NCBI GenBank assembly: GCA_040758525.1
Contig: JBFLVQ010000098.1
Coordinates: 1 to 19,154 of the forward strand
Length of the DNA: 19,154 nucleotides
Direction: 5' to 3'
Origin: JBFLVQ01 sp040758525
GTDB taxonomy: Bacteria; Acidobacteriota; Blastocatellia; Chloracidobacteriales; JADJPF01
The translations under genes were made by a program, and so were the position numbers. Below, piece after piece: positions 7,591 through 14,391 of the stretch. Below the pieces are notes generated by a model, which was not told the origin of the DNA, made no database searches, and worked only from the letters and a program-made list of their open reading frames with translations. Position 1 is the stretch's first letter. Every line of letters begins with the position of its first letter.

Positions 7591-8163
7591 ATGGGTTCAC
7601 CCACAGACGTAACCAAGATGCTTATGGACTGGAGAAAAGGGGATAAAACCGCGCTTGATAGACTGCTGCCAATTGTCTACAGTGAACTGCATTCTATTGC
7701 CAGCCGCTACTTGTGCCGAGAGCGTTCCAACCATACACTTCAGACTACTGCCTTAGTTCATGAAGCATATTTACGGCTGGCAAACGAAGAGAATATACAA
7801 TGGCAGAACCGTACCCATTTCTTTGCTGTTGCCGCCCTCTTGATGCGTCGTATCTTGGTAGACTATGCAGTTGCTCATAAGGCTGAGAAGCGAGGCGGAA
7901 ATATCTATAAACTACCTCTTGATGAGGCTATTGGCCTACCTCAGAAGCGGGATATGGATATATTGGCGCTTAATGATGCGCTTAATGATCTGGCACTTAT
8001 GGATGCACGTAAAAGCCAGATAGTTGAACTACGTTTCTTTGCTGGCCTTAGTAATGAAGAGATCGCTGAAGCTATGGATATTTCACTCTCTACTGTAAAC
8101 AGAGAATGGCGAATGGTAAAAGCTTGGCTCTACAATGAGATTATCAAAGATGGAAGATATTGA
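7591..8163 (+). CDS. ECF-type RNA polymerase sigma factor (Sig-70_X6-like)
   Basis: A 190-residue sigma factor with region 2 at about 22-100 (LLPIVYSELHSIASRYL, HTLQTTALVHEAYLRL, HFFAVAALLMRRILVDYA). Region 4 lies at about 133-184 (IVELRFFAGLSNEEIAEAM, STVNREWRMVKAWLYNEI). These segments match the small ECF group common in Acidobacteriota and Planctomycetes that is usually encoded beside Ser/Thr kinases instead of an anti-sigma factor. The ATG has GAGGT nine bases upstream and sits 15 bases after the kinase stop, indicating co-transcription. I infer that its activity is set by phosphorylation from the upstream receptor kinase; the sequence does not prove this. Its TGA stop abuts the stop of the opposing gene. 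Confidence 0.93.
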   Translation: MGSPTDVTKMLMDWRKGDKTALDRLLPIVYSELHSIASRYLCRERSNHTLQTTALVHEAYLRLANEENIQWQNRTHFFAVAALLMRRILVDYAVAHKAEKRGGNIYKLPLDEAIGLPQKRDMDILALNDALNDLALMDARKSQIVELRFFAGLSNEEIAEAMDISLSTVNREWRMVKAWLYNEIIKDGRY

Positions 8164-9216
8164 TTAGCTATTTTTATTCTCATTTGTGATACTTTTTAAC
8201 AAGCGGTGATCAATATCAATTTGATGTTCAGCAAGTGCTGCACGTCCTGCTTCAAGTAGCGCATGGCTAGATGCTGCCGAGAAGGGCGAAGCAATCTCTT
8301 GTACTTGTGGGTGTAGCAAGACACCAAAGCGTTTAGCTAAACGCTCATCCTCAGCCCAGCGCGCTAGCAATAGTTCAATCGCACGGGCATTGAAGATACG
8401 ACGTAATAACCAGTTGGTCCAAGTGTTGCCAACAAATGGATTGGTTTGATGAGCCAATACCGTAGCCTGTCGCTGACTTTTTCTCACAACTACACGAGTA
8501 GGTAGGTTAGAGAAATAGAAACCATCATATAGATCCTGACCATTGATACGACGACTGATAAAGAAAGCACAGCTTGTTCCTATTGCCTCAGCAATCGAGA
8601 CCTCTGGTGTCAGACGTGAAGAGAGTATCACTAGTTCAGCCCCCTCAACCGCTCGCTCCATTACTTCTTGTACATGTAGACCACGTAAAAAAGAGGTGAA
8701 TTCGACCGTTGCATGTAATAGTCTACGGAAAGTCGTACCACGTAACGATTGGCCTACACGGTTGAGAACATCAATAATACTGCCAGAAACATTAATATGT
8801 GCACAGACCAGCGCTAACTCGCTTTGGACTTCTGCTAATCGACGATCACGTTGTTTGGGTAGGCGGCCAACGGTGTTATTGATCAGTAGTTGCTTAGGAA
8901 AAGCCTTGCGCATTAGGGTGGGTACTTGAAAGGCATCTAAGAAACCAACATTCTGTATACGTGGTAACATTTCGACTATTTCCGGCAATGTAACACCAGC
9001 GCCTAGTGATCCTGCCAGTATGCTGCCGCCACTTACCCCTGCCATCCGGCGTAGTTTCAGTCCTGCATCAAGGCAATATTTGATTGCTGGTATTGAAGAG
9101 ATCTTCCACATTCCCCCGCCGCTCTCTACTAGATCAAAATAACCAGAACGGGTGGCGCGGGTTCTTGGTGGAACTTGATAGCTAGGGAATGTCAAAGAAC
9201 TGCTCTCTATACTCAC
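8164..9216 (-). CDS. Patatin-like phospholipase/acyl hydrolase
   Basis: A 350-residue protein with the patatin catalytic pattern in the expected order. There is a glycine-rich oxyanion loop (ESGGGMWK, Gly33-35), the nucleophile elbow GVSGGS with Ser62, and the Asp-Gly pair LYDGFYFSNLP with Asp231. The segment AIGTSCAFF before it also fits the family. No signal peptide or membrane helix is seen, so it likely acts in the cytoplasm or at the inner face of the membrane on lipid esters. The start is a GTG; the SD AGGAGG lies 13 bases upstream, rather far, so translation may be modest. It follows the 760-residue gene by 44 bases on the same strand. Role options include lipid turnover or a defence/cell-death effector; nothing here settles it. 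Confidence 0.85.
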   Translation of the reverse strand: MSIESSSLTFPSYQVPPRTRATRSGYFDLVESGGGMWKISSIPAIKYCLDAGLKLRRMAGVSGGSILAGSLGAGVTLPEIVEMLPRIQNVGFLDAFQVPTLMRKAFPKQLLINNTVGRLPKQRDRRLAEVQSELALVCAHINVSGSIIDVLNRVGQSLRGTTFRRLLHATVEFTSFLRGLHVQEVMERAVEGAELVILSSRLTPEVSIAEAIGTSCAFFISRRINGQDLYDGFYFSNLPTRVVVRKSQRQATVLAHQTNPFVGNTWTNWLLRRIFNARAIELLLARWAEDERLAKRFGVLLHPQVQEIASPFSAASSHALLEAGRAALAEHQIDIDHRLLKSITNENKNS

Positions 9217-9260
9217 GATAAGTTATCTTCCTCCTTTTCCCTTTGATGAATATCACTGGA

Positions 9261-11543
9261 CTAACTGTTGTGTGTTAAGGCTGCCTTCTGCACTAGATTG
9301 TAATTCTGTTCTAGTTGGCAAATTACCGAAACAAAGAGAGTGTAATGCTCCTCTGGAGCACCAAGCATTTTGAGATCAGCGAGAATATGCTCTAGATGTT
9401 GGCGAAAAGCGCTAGCAAAAGCCAGTGCAGTGTCGAAACGAATCTCGGCATCGAAATAGTAATCGACCACTTGTGTAAGTATGCTGGTGTGATCTGGATC
9501 ATTAGCTTGAAAAGGCAGCATAGTGCGATAGAAGAGTTGTGAGATTGGTTCGGAGTTGTAACGTAGTCGCGTGATCATCATTGCACTACTCATCTCCACC
9601 AACATTAGCAATCGTAAACTATCACCAAACAGGCGTAGCATTAATCCTATAGCATCGGCGGTAGGGGCAGAGAGAATAGGTAATTGCCAATTCTCTTCGC
9701 CTTTTATTTTGCTCCAAAAGTCCCATAATACTGGGGCACTACTGCGCAATAGTGTCCACACTCGATCTAGCGAAACTAACCAGCTCTCATTCAAACGTAC
9801 CCGCAGTTCGTTCTCGAACTGTGCCGCCATTGCTGGTAGTGCGGTAATTACTTGTGATAATTCATCTACTACATCTGTATGAGCAAGCTGAGCAAAAAAT
9901 TTCTCGCCTAAATTCCAGGTTAAGTTGAGCAGTTCAATTAGTCGTAATTGATCAGCAAGTACCAGTGAAGAGAAGGGATCAAGTGATGAAGACAAAGATC
10001 GATTAGTCGCATTACTAGGTAGATCGCCAAAATGTATTGTAAGAAAAGTAGGATGCTCAGGGCCTGGTTGTCCTAATACCTCTAAAGCTTCTGAGATCGC
10101 TTGAACATAGCCATTACCAAGCATAACAATGGCGCGTCGTCGGCCTATACTACGCCAGAAACGGGCCATCAATTCATAACGAGTGCGAGTCTCTAACTCC
10201 AGCTTGGATGCAATGAAAGCACGTTCATCTAACAATGCCAGGCCAAGCAGAGTATCAAGCGCACCGCCTAACTGGCTATTTGCTAGTCGTGCTAGCTGTG
10301 GTTGATCAGTCAAGAGGTTCTCTACCAAACCACCAATGATTTCTGGCGCAGTATGAAAACGCACACGCTGTTCACTCTCGGCAAACTCAAAATTGGCTAG
10401 CCCAACACTCCAATAGGGCTGATAAAGCATACGTGTTGGTGTTGTGTGCTGAGATAGCGGCTGTATTTCGCGACTCAACAGTTCAGTCAACTCTGCATCA
10501 ATACAGCATTTCAGTAGTTGCTCGTGTTTGGTAAGTAGTATCGCCACCTCCATACTCATACGTTTAAGGTGACGCACTGAAGTGACATCCTCTTTAGCCC
10601 CGATCCATTGATCGTTATAAGTCCAAACTTTGTCAGAAACCGTACCATCTAGCACTAATTCAGCATAGGCAAAGGGTAGTTCAAAATTACAGAAATAGAA
10701 GAATTCAACAATGGCCCGCACTAATGTGAGACTAGGAAACCAACTATCAAGTGTTTTGGTACGATCCGCAGACTGGTTTTCTACCGCCTCTGCTAGCCTA
10801 GCAATTGTCTCTAGTTGTGAGAGCAGGTAGGCCGCCGTCTCTGCAGTGATAATTAAGCTCTCCTTAATTCCCGCTACCGAGATGATGTAGCCAGAGAAGT
10901 TCATATAGTCGGGTTGAAAAACTGTTAGTGCCGGCAATCGTTGGTTAGATTTTGGTACTCGCTCAGAGAAAGCCTTGATACGCATCAGTCCACGCCAGCT
11001 CTGTCCAAGCAGCCGTAAGCATTGCTCCAATTCTGGCGAAGCACTGCCACTAGGGGTATTAAGTAGTAGTGTAACAAGCTGGTGTAATGAGTCGATGCGT
11101 GTACTAAAAGCTTGTAGATAGGTCACTTCGGCTGCTAATCTGGTGACCTCTGCTTGAATATCTTGAAAGATCTTCTCTGAATAACGTAAGGCTGGATTGG
11201 GTTCACCAGCATTGATCATTTCGAGTGCTTGATAACGGGTACGGGCAACCGAAGCAGCACGCAAACGCCGCTGTAAGCCATTGCGTAAAGTGCTAGTGGT
11301 TTTCAGTAGATCGAATTTCTGTGCATCGATCAGTGCCAGCCCTAGTTCGCTATCACGTGTCTGCCAGTCTGTGTAGAATGCAATCTCTTGTTCTGGTGTG
11401 ATGCGAGCACTCTCTTTAATTGGTTCAATGCGTGCGCCACTTAGTCCAGGCTCATTAAAAGCAAGACCAGCCCAGGCCATCTCTGCTTGTTGTACCCAAC
11501 GCTGGCTCCCTCCCATAGGAGTAAGGGAATCGCGGTCTTCCAT
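9261..11543 (-). CDS. Large helical protein of unknown function, operon partner of the patatin
   Basis: I do not recognise this 760-residue protein. It has no signal peptide, clear membrane helix, Walker motif or metal-binding cluster. It looks largely alpha-helical, rich in Leu, Ala, Glu and Gln, with long amphipathic stretches reminiscent of scaffold or solenoid-like proteins. The frame could extend to a GTG at 11576, adding 11 residues, but no SD precedes that codon. The ATG at 11543 has GGGGG six bases upstream, so I prefer it. The 44-base gap to the patatin gene suggests one transcript. A partner or regulatory role for the lipase is an inference from position only. Confidence 0.75.
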   Translation of the reverse strand: MEDRDSLTPMGGSQRWVQQAEMAWAGLAFNEPGLSGARIEPIKESARITPEQEIAFYTDWQTRDSELGLALIDAQKFDLLKTTSTLRNGLQRRLRAASVARTRYQALEMINAGEPNPALRYSEKIFQDIQAEVTRLAAEVTYLQAFSTRIDSLHQLVTLLLNTPSGSASPELEQCLRLLGQSWRGLMRIKAFSERVPKSNQRLPALTVFQPDYMNFSGYIISVAGIKESLIITAETAAYLLSQLETIARLAEAVENQSADRTKTLDSWFPSLTLVRAIVEFFYFCNFELPFAYAELVLDGTVSDKVWTYNDQWIGAKEDVTSVRHLKRMSMEVAILLTKHEQLLKCCIDAELTELLSREIQPLSQHTTPTRMLYQPYWSVGLANFEFAESEQRVRFHTAPEIIGGLVENLLTDQPQLARLANSQLGGALDTLLGLALLDERAFIASKLELETRTRYELMARFWRSIGRRRAIVMLGNGYVQAISEALEVLGQPGPEHPTFLTIHFGDLPSNATNRSLSSSLDPFSSLVLADQLRLIELLNLTWNLGEKFFAQLAHTDVVDELSQVITALPAMAAQFENELRVRLNESWLVSLDRVWTLLRSSAPVLWDFWSKIKGEENWQLPILSAPTADAIGLMLRLFGDSLRLLMLVEMSSAMMITRLRYNSEPISQLFYRTMLPFQANDPDHTSILTQVVDYYFDAEIRFDTALAFASAFRQHLEHILADLKMLGAPEEHYTLFVSVICQLEQNYNLVQKAALTHNS

Positions 11544-11549
11544 TATCAT

Positions 11550-11575
11550 CCCCCATTGGGGCAGACTACACCCCA
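11550..11575 (-). promoter_or_regulatory. Competing short hairpins over the SD of the 760-residue gene
   Basis: On the minus strand the leader reads TGGGG (11575-11571), a 9-base gap, CCCCA (11561-11557), one base, then TGGGGG (11555-11550), which includes the SD. The central CCCCA can pair with either flank. Pairing upstream would free the SD and pairing downstream would mask it. The stems are only 4-5 bp, so the arrangement is suggestive, not proven. Confidence 0.3.
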
Positions 11576-11673
11576 CCTAGAGCATTAAATTTGCACGGAT
11601 ATTATTACAGAAATTGTAAAAGTAAGGGAAGTCAGTATTTGGGTATTTGCATAACCAACAGGAATACTACCTA

Positions 11674-12288
11674 TTAATAACGGCGGATTACCGCAATAAC
11701 CACCCCCTGAATCTGTACACGATCTGGATCGAGCACTAATGGCTTGTGTGCCTCATTGGCCGGTTGTAGACGTACACGCTGCTTCTCCTGATAGAACTTC
11801 TTTACGGTAGCCTGTTGACCATCAACCAGGGCAACAACAATCTGTCCATTCTCAGCCGTCTGTTTAGCTAGCACGACAATAATATCTTTATTAAAGATCC
11901 CATCATTAATCATTGAATCGCCCTGTACCTGTAAGGCAAAGACACGACCGCGACCAAGCAGGTCTTTAGGAACATAGGTAGTCTCAGGCAGGAGGATCGC
12001 CTCAATTGGGCGACCAGCGGCAATACGTCCTAGTAGTGGCACTTCTGGCGCGCTCTCAGGTAGACGTTCAAGCCCTCCTTTGCATTCAATCGCACGTGTA
12101 CGATGCTGAGATCGTTCGATTAACCCGATCTGCTCTAGTGCTGTCAAATGCTTGTGCACGGTGGCGGTAGAGTTAAGGTGAAAATGGCGTCCAATCTCTT
12201 GAATTGTAGGAGCGTAGCCATGTTGGGCAATATAACGCTCTAAATACTCAAGGATCTGTTTACGGCGTGGCGTCAGCGTTGTACGCAT
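11674..12288 (-). CDS. lexA: LexA SOS-response repressor
   Basis: A 204-residue repressor of normal LexA length. Residues 1-65 form the winged-helix DNA-binding domain (LTPRRKQILEYLERYI, APTIQEIGRHFHLNSTATVHKHLTALEQIGLI). The peptidase domain follows with the Ala91-Gly92 self-cleavage site (GRIAAGRPIE), nucleophile Ser125 in QGDSMIND and base Lys163 in ATVKKF. All residues needed for RecA*-stimulated autocleavage are present. It is transcribed away from the Rad52-like gene. Its own promoter (TTGACA-N17-TAAATT) carries a GCGAAAA half-site in the spacer, consistent with autorepression. The recognition helix was not matched to a known operator class, so the operator call is inference. Confidence 0.96.
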   Translation of the reverse strand: MRTTLTPRRKQILEYLERYIAQHGYAPTIQEIGRHFHLNSTATVHKHLTALEQIGLIERSQHRTRAIECKGGLERLPESAPEVPLLGRIAAGRPIEAILLPETTYVPKDLLGRGRVFALQVQGDSMINDGIFNKDIIVVLAKQTAENGQIVVALVDGQQATVKKFYQEKQRVRLQPANEAHKPLVLDPDRVQIQGVVIAVIRRY

Positions 12289-12339
12289 ATCAATAGAACC
12301 TCATTTAGCTAGGATTGGCTCAATAATGCCTGCCCCCCT

Positions 12340-12368
12340 AATTTAATTACTCAGCGAAAATATGTCAA
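12340..12368 (-). promoter_or_regulatory. lexA promoter
   Basis: Read on the minus strand, TTGACA (12368-12363) is followed after exactly 17 bases by TAAATT (12345-12340), about 50 bases before the lexA start. The spacer contains TTTTCGCT (12360-12353), so a protein bound there would block RNA polymerase. Confidence 0.65.
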
Positions 12369-12426
12369 ATAGTTTTTCGCTTGACAGGCAAAGAAAAGCC
12401 GGATATATTTTTGCTATATTTTCGCC
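12353..12426. promoter_or_regulatory. Candidate LexA operator region (GCGAAAA/TTTTCGC half-sites)
   Basis: AGCGAAAA at 12353-12360 and TTTTTCGCT at 12373-12381 form an inverted repeat with a 12-base spacer, lying between the two divergent -35 elements. A third half-site, TTTTCGCC at 12419-12426, sits at the expected start point of the Rad52-like transcript. A fourth is inside that gene at 12568-12580, where TTTTCG-C-CGAAAA is a perfect palindrome. The placement next to lexA and over both promoters makes LexA the obvious candidate ligand. Confidence 0.5.
12381..12409 (+). promoter_or_regulatory. Promoter of the Rad52-like gene
   Basis: Consensus TTGACA (12381-12386), a 17-base spacer and TATATT (12404-12409) form one of the strongest sigma70-type promoters in the window, about 45 bases before the start codon. 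The -35 overlaps the last base of one TTTTTCGCT half-site, so it should be strong when derepressed. Confidence 0.75.
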
Positions 12427-12453
12427 CAATAAGTTTTTCTGGAGGTGTTGACT

Positions 12454-13257
12454 GTGAAGAAAGGGAGCGTGACATCAATCGCAGCAGATAGCGGAATAAA
12501 TCTGCATGCCCTGGAGGTCGAGGAGATCGCCGAGCGACGCAATAATGGGGAGCGTAATAGCCGAGGATTTTCGCCGAAAACAGAGAATCGACAGAACTTT
12601 CAGCAACTATTGGAAGAGTTACGTGCACCACTTGGCGATCTGATAAAGCAGCGGGTAGCCTGGACAGATCGTAGCGGCCGTGAACATCACATAGAGTATG
12701 TTGAGTGGCATACAGTAGCCGATATTCTTGACCGTGTTGCGCCGGAGTGGTCATATTCGATACGTGGTCTGCAACAGGTCGGCGATCTACTAGCAGTGAC
12801 TGCAGCGATCACTATCAATGGAGTAACCCGTGAAGGTGTAGGGACAGGTCCCGCAGGCAGTGAGATGGGCATCAAAAAAGCTGAGTCTGATGCTCTCAAG
12901 CGGGCAGCAAGAATGTTTGGGATTGCTCGCGATCTCTATAAGGACTCTGATGAAGAGGAGATAGTGGCGCGACCAACTAGCAGTGAATCTCGTGCTGAGA
13001 CTGCACCCCCAGAACGTCAGAACACAAATGTACGTGACCCACATGGTTTTCCTCTTGATCCACTTGCTCACAGCAATGAGGAACTGGTCACGCCACGCCA
13101 ATTAGTAGCAATACGAGCGATCGCTAGTTCAATTGGTATTGAGGTGGAAGCTGAGTGTCAACGTCTGCTTAAGTGCGATATAAAAGAGATCAGTCGCCGC
13201 GCTGCCTCTGCATTTATCGATCACTTAAAGACACGTGCAAGTATGGCGCGTGGCTAA
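12454..13257 (+). CDS. Rad52/Rad22-family single-strand annealing protein
   Basis: A 267-residue protein. Residues about 48-165 match the Rad52/Rad22 double-strand-break repair fold: YVEWHTVADILDRVAPEWSY, then DLLAVTAAITINGVTREGVG, and the hallmark KKAESDALKRAARMFGIARDLY. A low-complexity linker (about 170-205) leads to a C-terminal helical segment beginning TPRQLVAIRAIASSIG, a tail like those on phage-type annealing proteins. Such proteins pair complementary single strands during recombination. The GTG at 12454 is preferred: SD GGAGG lies eight bases upstream, while the longer frame begins with a GTG that overlaps this SD. It is divergent from lexA under a strong promoter, implying SOS induction. 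A phage origin is possible but no phage genes flank it. Confidence 0.87.
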   Translation: MKKGSVTSIAADSGINLHALEVEEIAERRNNGERNSRGFSPKTENRQNFQQLLEELRAPLGDLIKQRVAWTDRSGREHHIEYVEWHTVADILDRVAPEWSYSIRGLQQVGDLLAVTAAITINGVTREGVGTGPAGSEMGIKKAESDALKRAARMFGIARDLYKDSDEEEIVARPTSSESRAETAPPERQNTNVRDPHGFPLDPLAHSNEELVTPRQLVAIRAIASSIGIEVEAECQRLLKCDIKEISRRAASAFIDHLKTRASMARG

Positions 13258-13263
13258 ACAGAT

Positions 13264-13296
13264 AGCGGCCTGCACTGATAGAGTCTGTGGGCCGCT
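13264..13296. terminator. Hairpin between convergent genes
   Basis: AGCGGCCTGCA at 13264-13274 pairs with TGTGGGCCGCT at 13286-13296 (11 bp including two G-U pairs, 11-base loop). It lies between the Rad52-like stop and the stop of the opposing 76-residue gene, the right place for a bidirectional terminator. Neither side has a strong T tract, so it may only mark or protect 3' ends. Confidence 0.5.
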
Positions 13297-13300
13297 TGGT

Positions 13301-13531
13301 CTAATGAAAAAGCTGCCGCTTCTGCCGTTTCTGGGCATTGGACTTCTCATTGAAAGCATCCAGTTCTGCCAGTGCATCTTCTAGGATCAATTTGATTTGA
13401 GCCTCTTCTTCGAGGCTTAATCTACTATCGCTAAGAATATGAGAAAGCTGGTGAATTCGTACAATCAGTTTCTCCTCATGCCTCTTGACATCGAAAACAG
13501 ATTCAAATGATGGTAGCGTATTGTCTTGCAT
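13301..13531 (-). CDS. Small helical protein, unknown function (76 residues)
   Basis: I do not recognise this protein. The ATG at 13531 has AGGAGGT 11 bases upstream and gives a 76-residue acidic helical protein (LSLEEEAQIKLILEDALAELDAF) with a basic tail (KRQKRQLFH), likely a coiled coil. The frame stays open to a GTG at 13690, which would add a hydrophobic segment (LLMALLWFFPIGLPILRFV) that looks like a membrane helix. That start has no SD and would overlap the neighbouring 73-residue gene by about 100 bases. I favour the short form, but a membrane-anchored long form cannot be excluded. It is probably co-transcribed with the 73-residue gene upstream. Confidence 0.6.
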   Translation of the reverse strand: MQDNTLPSFESVFDVKRHEEKLIVRIHQLSHILSDSRLSLEEEAQIKLILEDALAELDAFNEKSNAQKRQKRQLFH

Positions 13532-13586
13532 CCTACTACAGACCTCCTGTTTTTCGACGAGAAAGGTTTTTTCCCGGCTTAGTTGG

Positions 13587-13808
13587 TTAGCAACATATGC
13601 TTTCACAAACCTCAATATTGGTAATCCAATCGGAAAGAACCATAGTAGTGCCATGAGTAGTACGGAATGAGATTGTGCCTGGTCTTTCACAAGCAGGAAG
13701 GTAGGCTTCTAGCAGACCACCAACCTTTGAGCCATTAATTAAGAGTAGCCAAATAGGTTCTCCCAAGGATAATTTTTGGCATTGTTGATTGAAGCTCTGT
13801 TTGCTCAT
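13587..13808 (-). CDS. Small protein of unknown function (73 residues), possibly beta-barrel
   Basis: I do not recognise this protein. It is 73 residues, begins with ATG preceded by AGGGTGA at proper spacing, and has alternating hydrophobic segments and turns (PIWLLLINGSKVGGLLEAYLP, GTISFRTTHGTTMVLSDWITNIEV). The pattern suggests a small Sm-like or SH3-like beta barrel, based only on rhythm. It ends in ESICC with a terminal Cys pair. It is followed on the same strand by the 76-residue gene after 55 bases, and preceded by the inverted-repeat-rich spacer. Confidence 0.6.
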   Translation of the reverse strand: MSKQSFNQQCQKLSLGEPIWLLLINGSKVGGLLEAYLPACERPGTISFRTTHGTTMVLSDWITNIEVCESICC

Positions 13809-13902
13809 TATTTCACCCTAAGTTCGATAAACAGTGTTCTGTTGTGTCTGTAAAAGGTCCGTTAACTTTTTATTACCAAGCTCACTATCAAAGATTGTTT
13901 AC

Positions 13903-13970
13903 GCTTTGGGCAATTAACATACCGAAATTTTGCCAAAGCAGCTTAGCTAATCTAGTATTCTTACTAAGCT
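13903..13970. repeat. Two abutting long-loop inverted repeats
   Basis: GCTTTGGGCAA (13903-13913) pairs with TTGCCAAAGC (13930-13939) with one bulged G and a 16-base loop. Directly adjoining, AGCTTAG (13940-13946) pairs with CTAAGCT (13964-13970) around a 17-base loop. The matching architecture and zero gap make chance less likely. The pair lies about 95-160 bases before the 73-residue gene. Confidence 0.6.
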
Positions 13971-14040
13971 CAAGAAAAAAAGTTAGATAGCAATGTAAAT
14001 ATTTTTTTTAGAAGGGGTTGCAGGAGAATTCTAAGGGTAA

Positions 14041-14105
14041 TTAAGAGGCTCTTAAGCAATCAATTTTGAGAGAAAAATTTTATCTCTCTGACCGATCTTC
14101 GGTCA
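14041..14105. repeat. Cluster of three palindromes
   Basis: TTAAGAG-G-CTCTTAA (14041-14055) is a perfect palindrome around one base. A 21-base near-perfect palindrome from GAGAGA to TCTCTC with an AT core (14068-14088) follows. It abuts TGACCGA-TCT-TCGGTCA (14089-14105), a perfect 7-bp stem. They lie about 95-160 bases before the 57-residue gene and could be operators or RNA hairpins in its leader. Confidence 0.65.
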
Positions 14106-14200
14106 AAAATGAAATTGCTGAGCCGATCTGGAACAGAAACTGCTTATCTAAAACGGCAAACAACAAGAACCTCTGATAAAGCAGAGTAGGAGGGCAGGAT

Positions 14201-14374
14201 ATGTGGAATAATAAGGAGAAGGATTTTGAACAACGCTCATCTATGGATCGTAGCAAGGTGGTCGATATGAGGGCCTGGCTTAAGCAGAAGCGGGAAGCAG
14301 CTAAGAATGTACTGATCTTCCGCCCGACACGTCTAACCCCGCCAAGCAATGATTATCCACCCTCGGTGGCTTAA
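14201..14374 (+). CDS. Small basic protein of unknown function (57 residues)
   Basis: A short gene easily missed. The ATG at 14201 has AGGAGGG with ideal spacing, and the frame runs 57 residues to TAA. The protein begins MWNNKEKDFEQRSSMDRSK, continues with a basic helix (MRAWLKQKREAAKNV) and ends in a Pro-rich tail (RLTPPSNDYPPSVA). There are 13 Lys/Arg. I do not recognise it; nucleic-acid or protein binding would fit the composition but is a guess. A 5-bp hairpin CTCTG-N6-CAGAG (14171-14186) sits just before the SD and could affect translation. It converges with the 139-residue gene, stops 17 bases apart. Confidence 0.65.
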   Translation: MWNNKEKDFEQRSSMDRSKVVDMRAWLKQKREAAKNVLIFRPTRLTPPSNDYPPSVA

Positions 14375-14391
14375 TTAGTAGGAATCGGAGG

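Larger units (their letters stand above)
13809..14200. other. 392-base spacer rich in inverted repeats
   Basis: Between the minus-strand 73-residue gene and the plus-strand 57-residue gene I find no convincing gene but at least six inverted repeats: 13903-13939, 13940-13970, 14041-14055, 14068-14088, 14089-14105 and 14171-14186. An A-run (13974-13980) and a T-run (14001-14008) lie between them. The spacer must hold divergent promoters. It may also encode a structured RNA or bind a repressor. No clear -35/-10 pair stands out. Confidence 0.6.

Noticed and set aside
7591..8163. Sigma factor as a LuxR-type response regulator
   Set aside because: The C-terminal helix-turn-helix could suggest this, but region 2 (LVHEAYLRL and the RRILVDYA segment) identifies an ECF sigma factor.
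8164..11576. CBASS-type defence operon
   Set aside because: The patatin fits an effector, but no nucleotide cyclase, Cap2/Cap3 or other CBASS part is visible; the partner does not match a known sensor.
12365..12754. 129-codon open frame on the minus strand across the rad52-like promoter
   Set aside because: It is antisense to the Rad52 domain, covers the promoter region and has no recognisable content.
13301..13690. Longest form of the 76-residue gene starting at a GTG
   Set aside because: No SD at the GTG and about 100 bases of overlap with a better-supported gene; kept only as an alternative.
13301..13808. Toxin-antitoxin pair
   Set aside because: Size and order would fit, but neither product has a recognisable toxin or antitoxin motif.
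14080..14349. 89-codon open frame on the minus strand
   Set aside because: It lies over the well-supported 57-residue gene and the palindromes, has no good SD, and its product looks random (Cys/Phe/Ser-rich).
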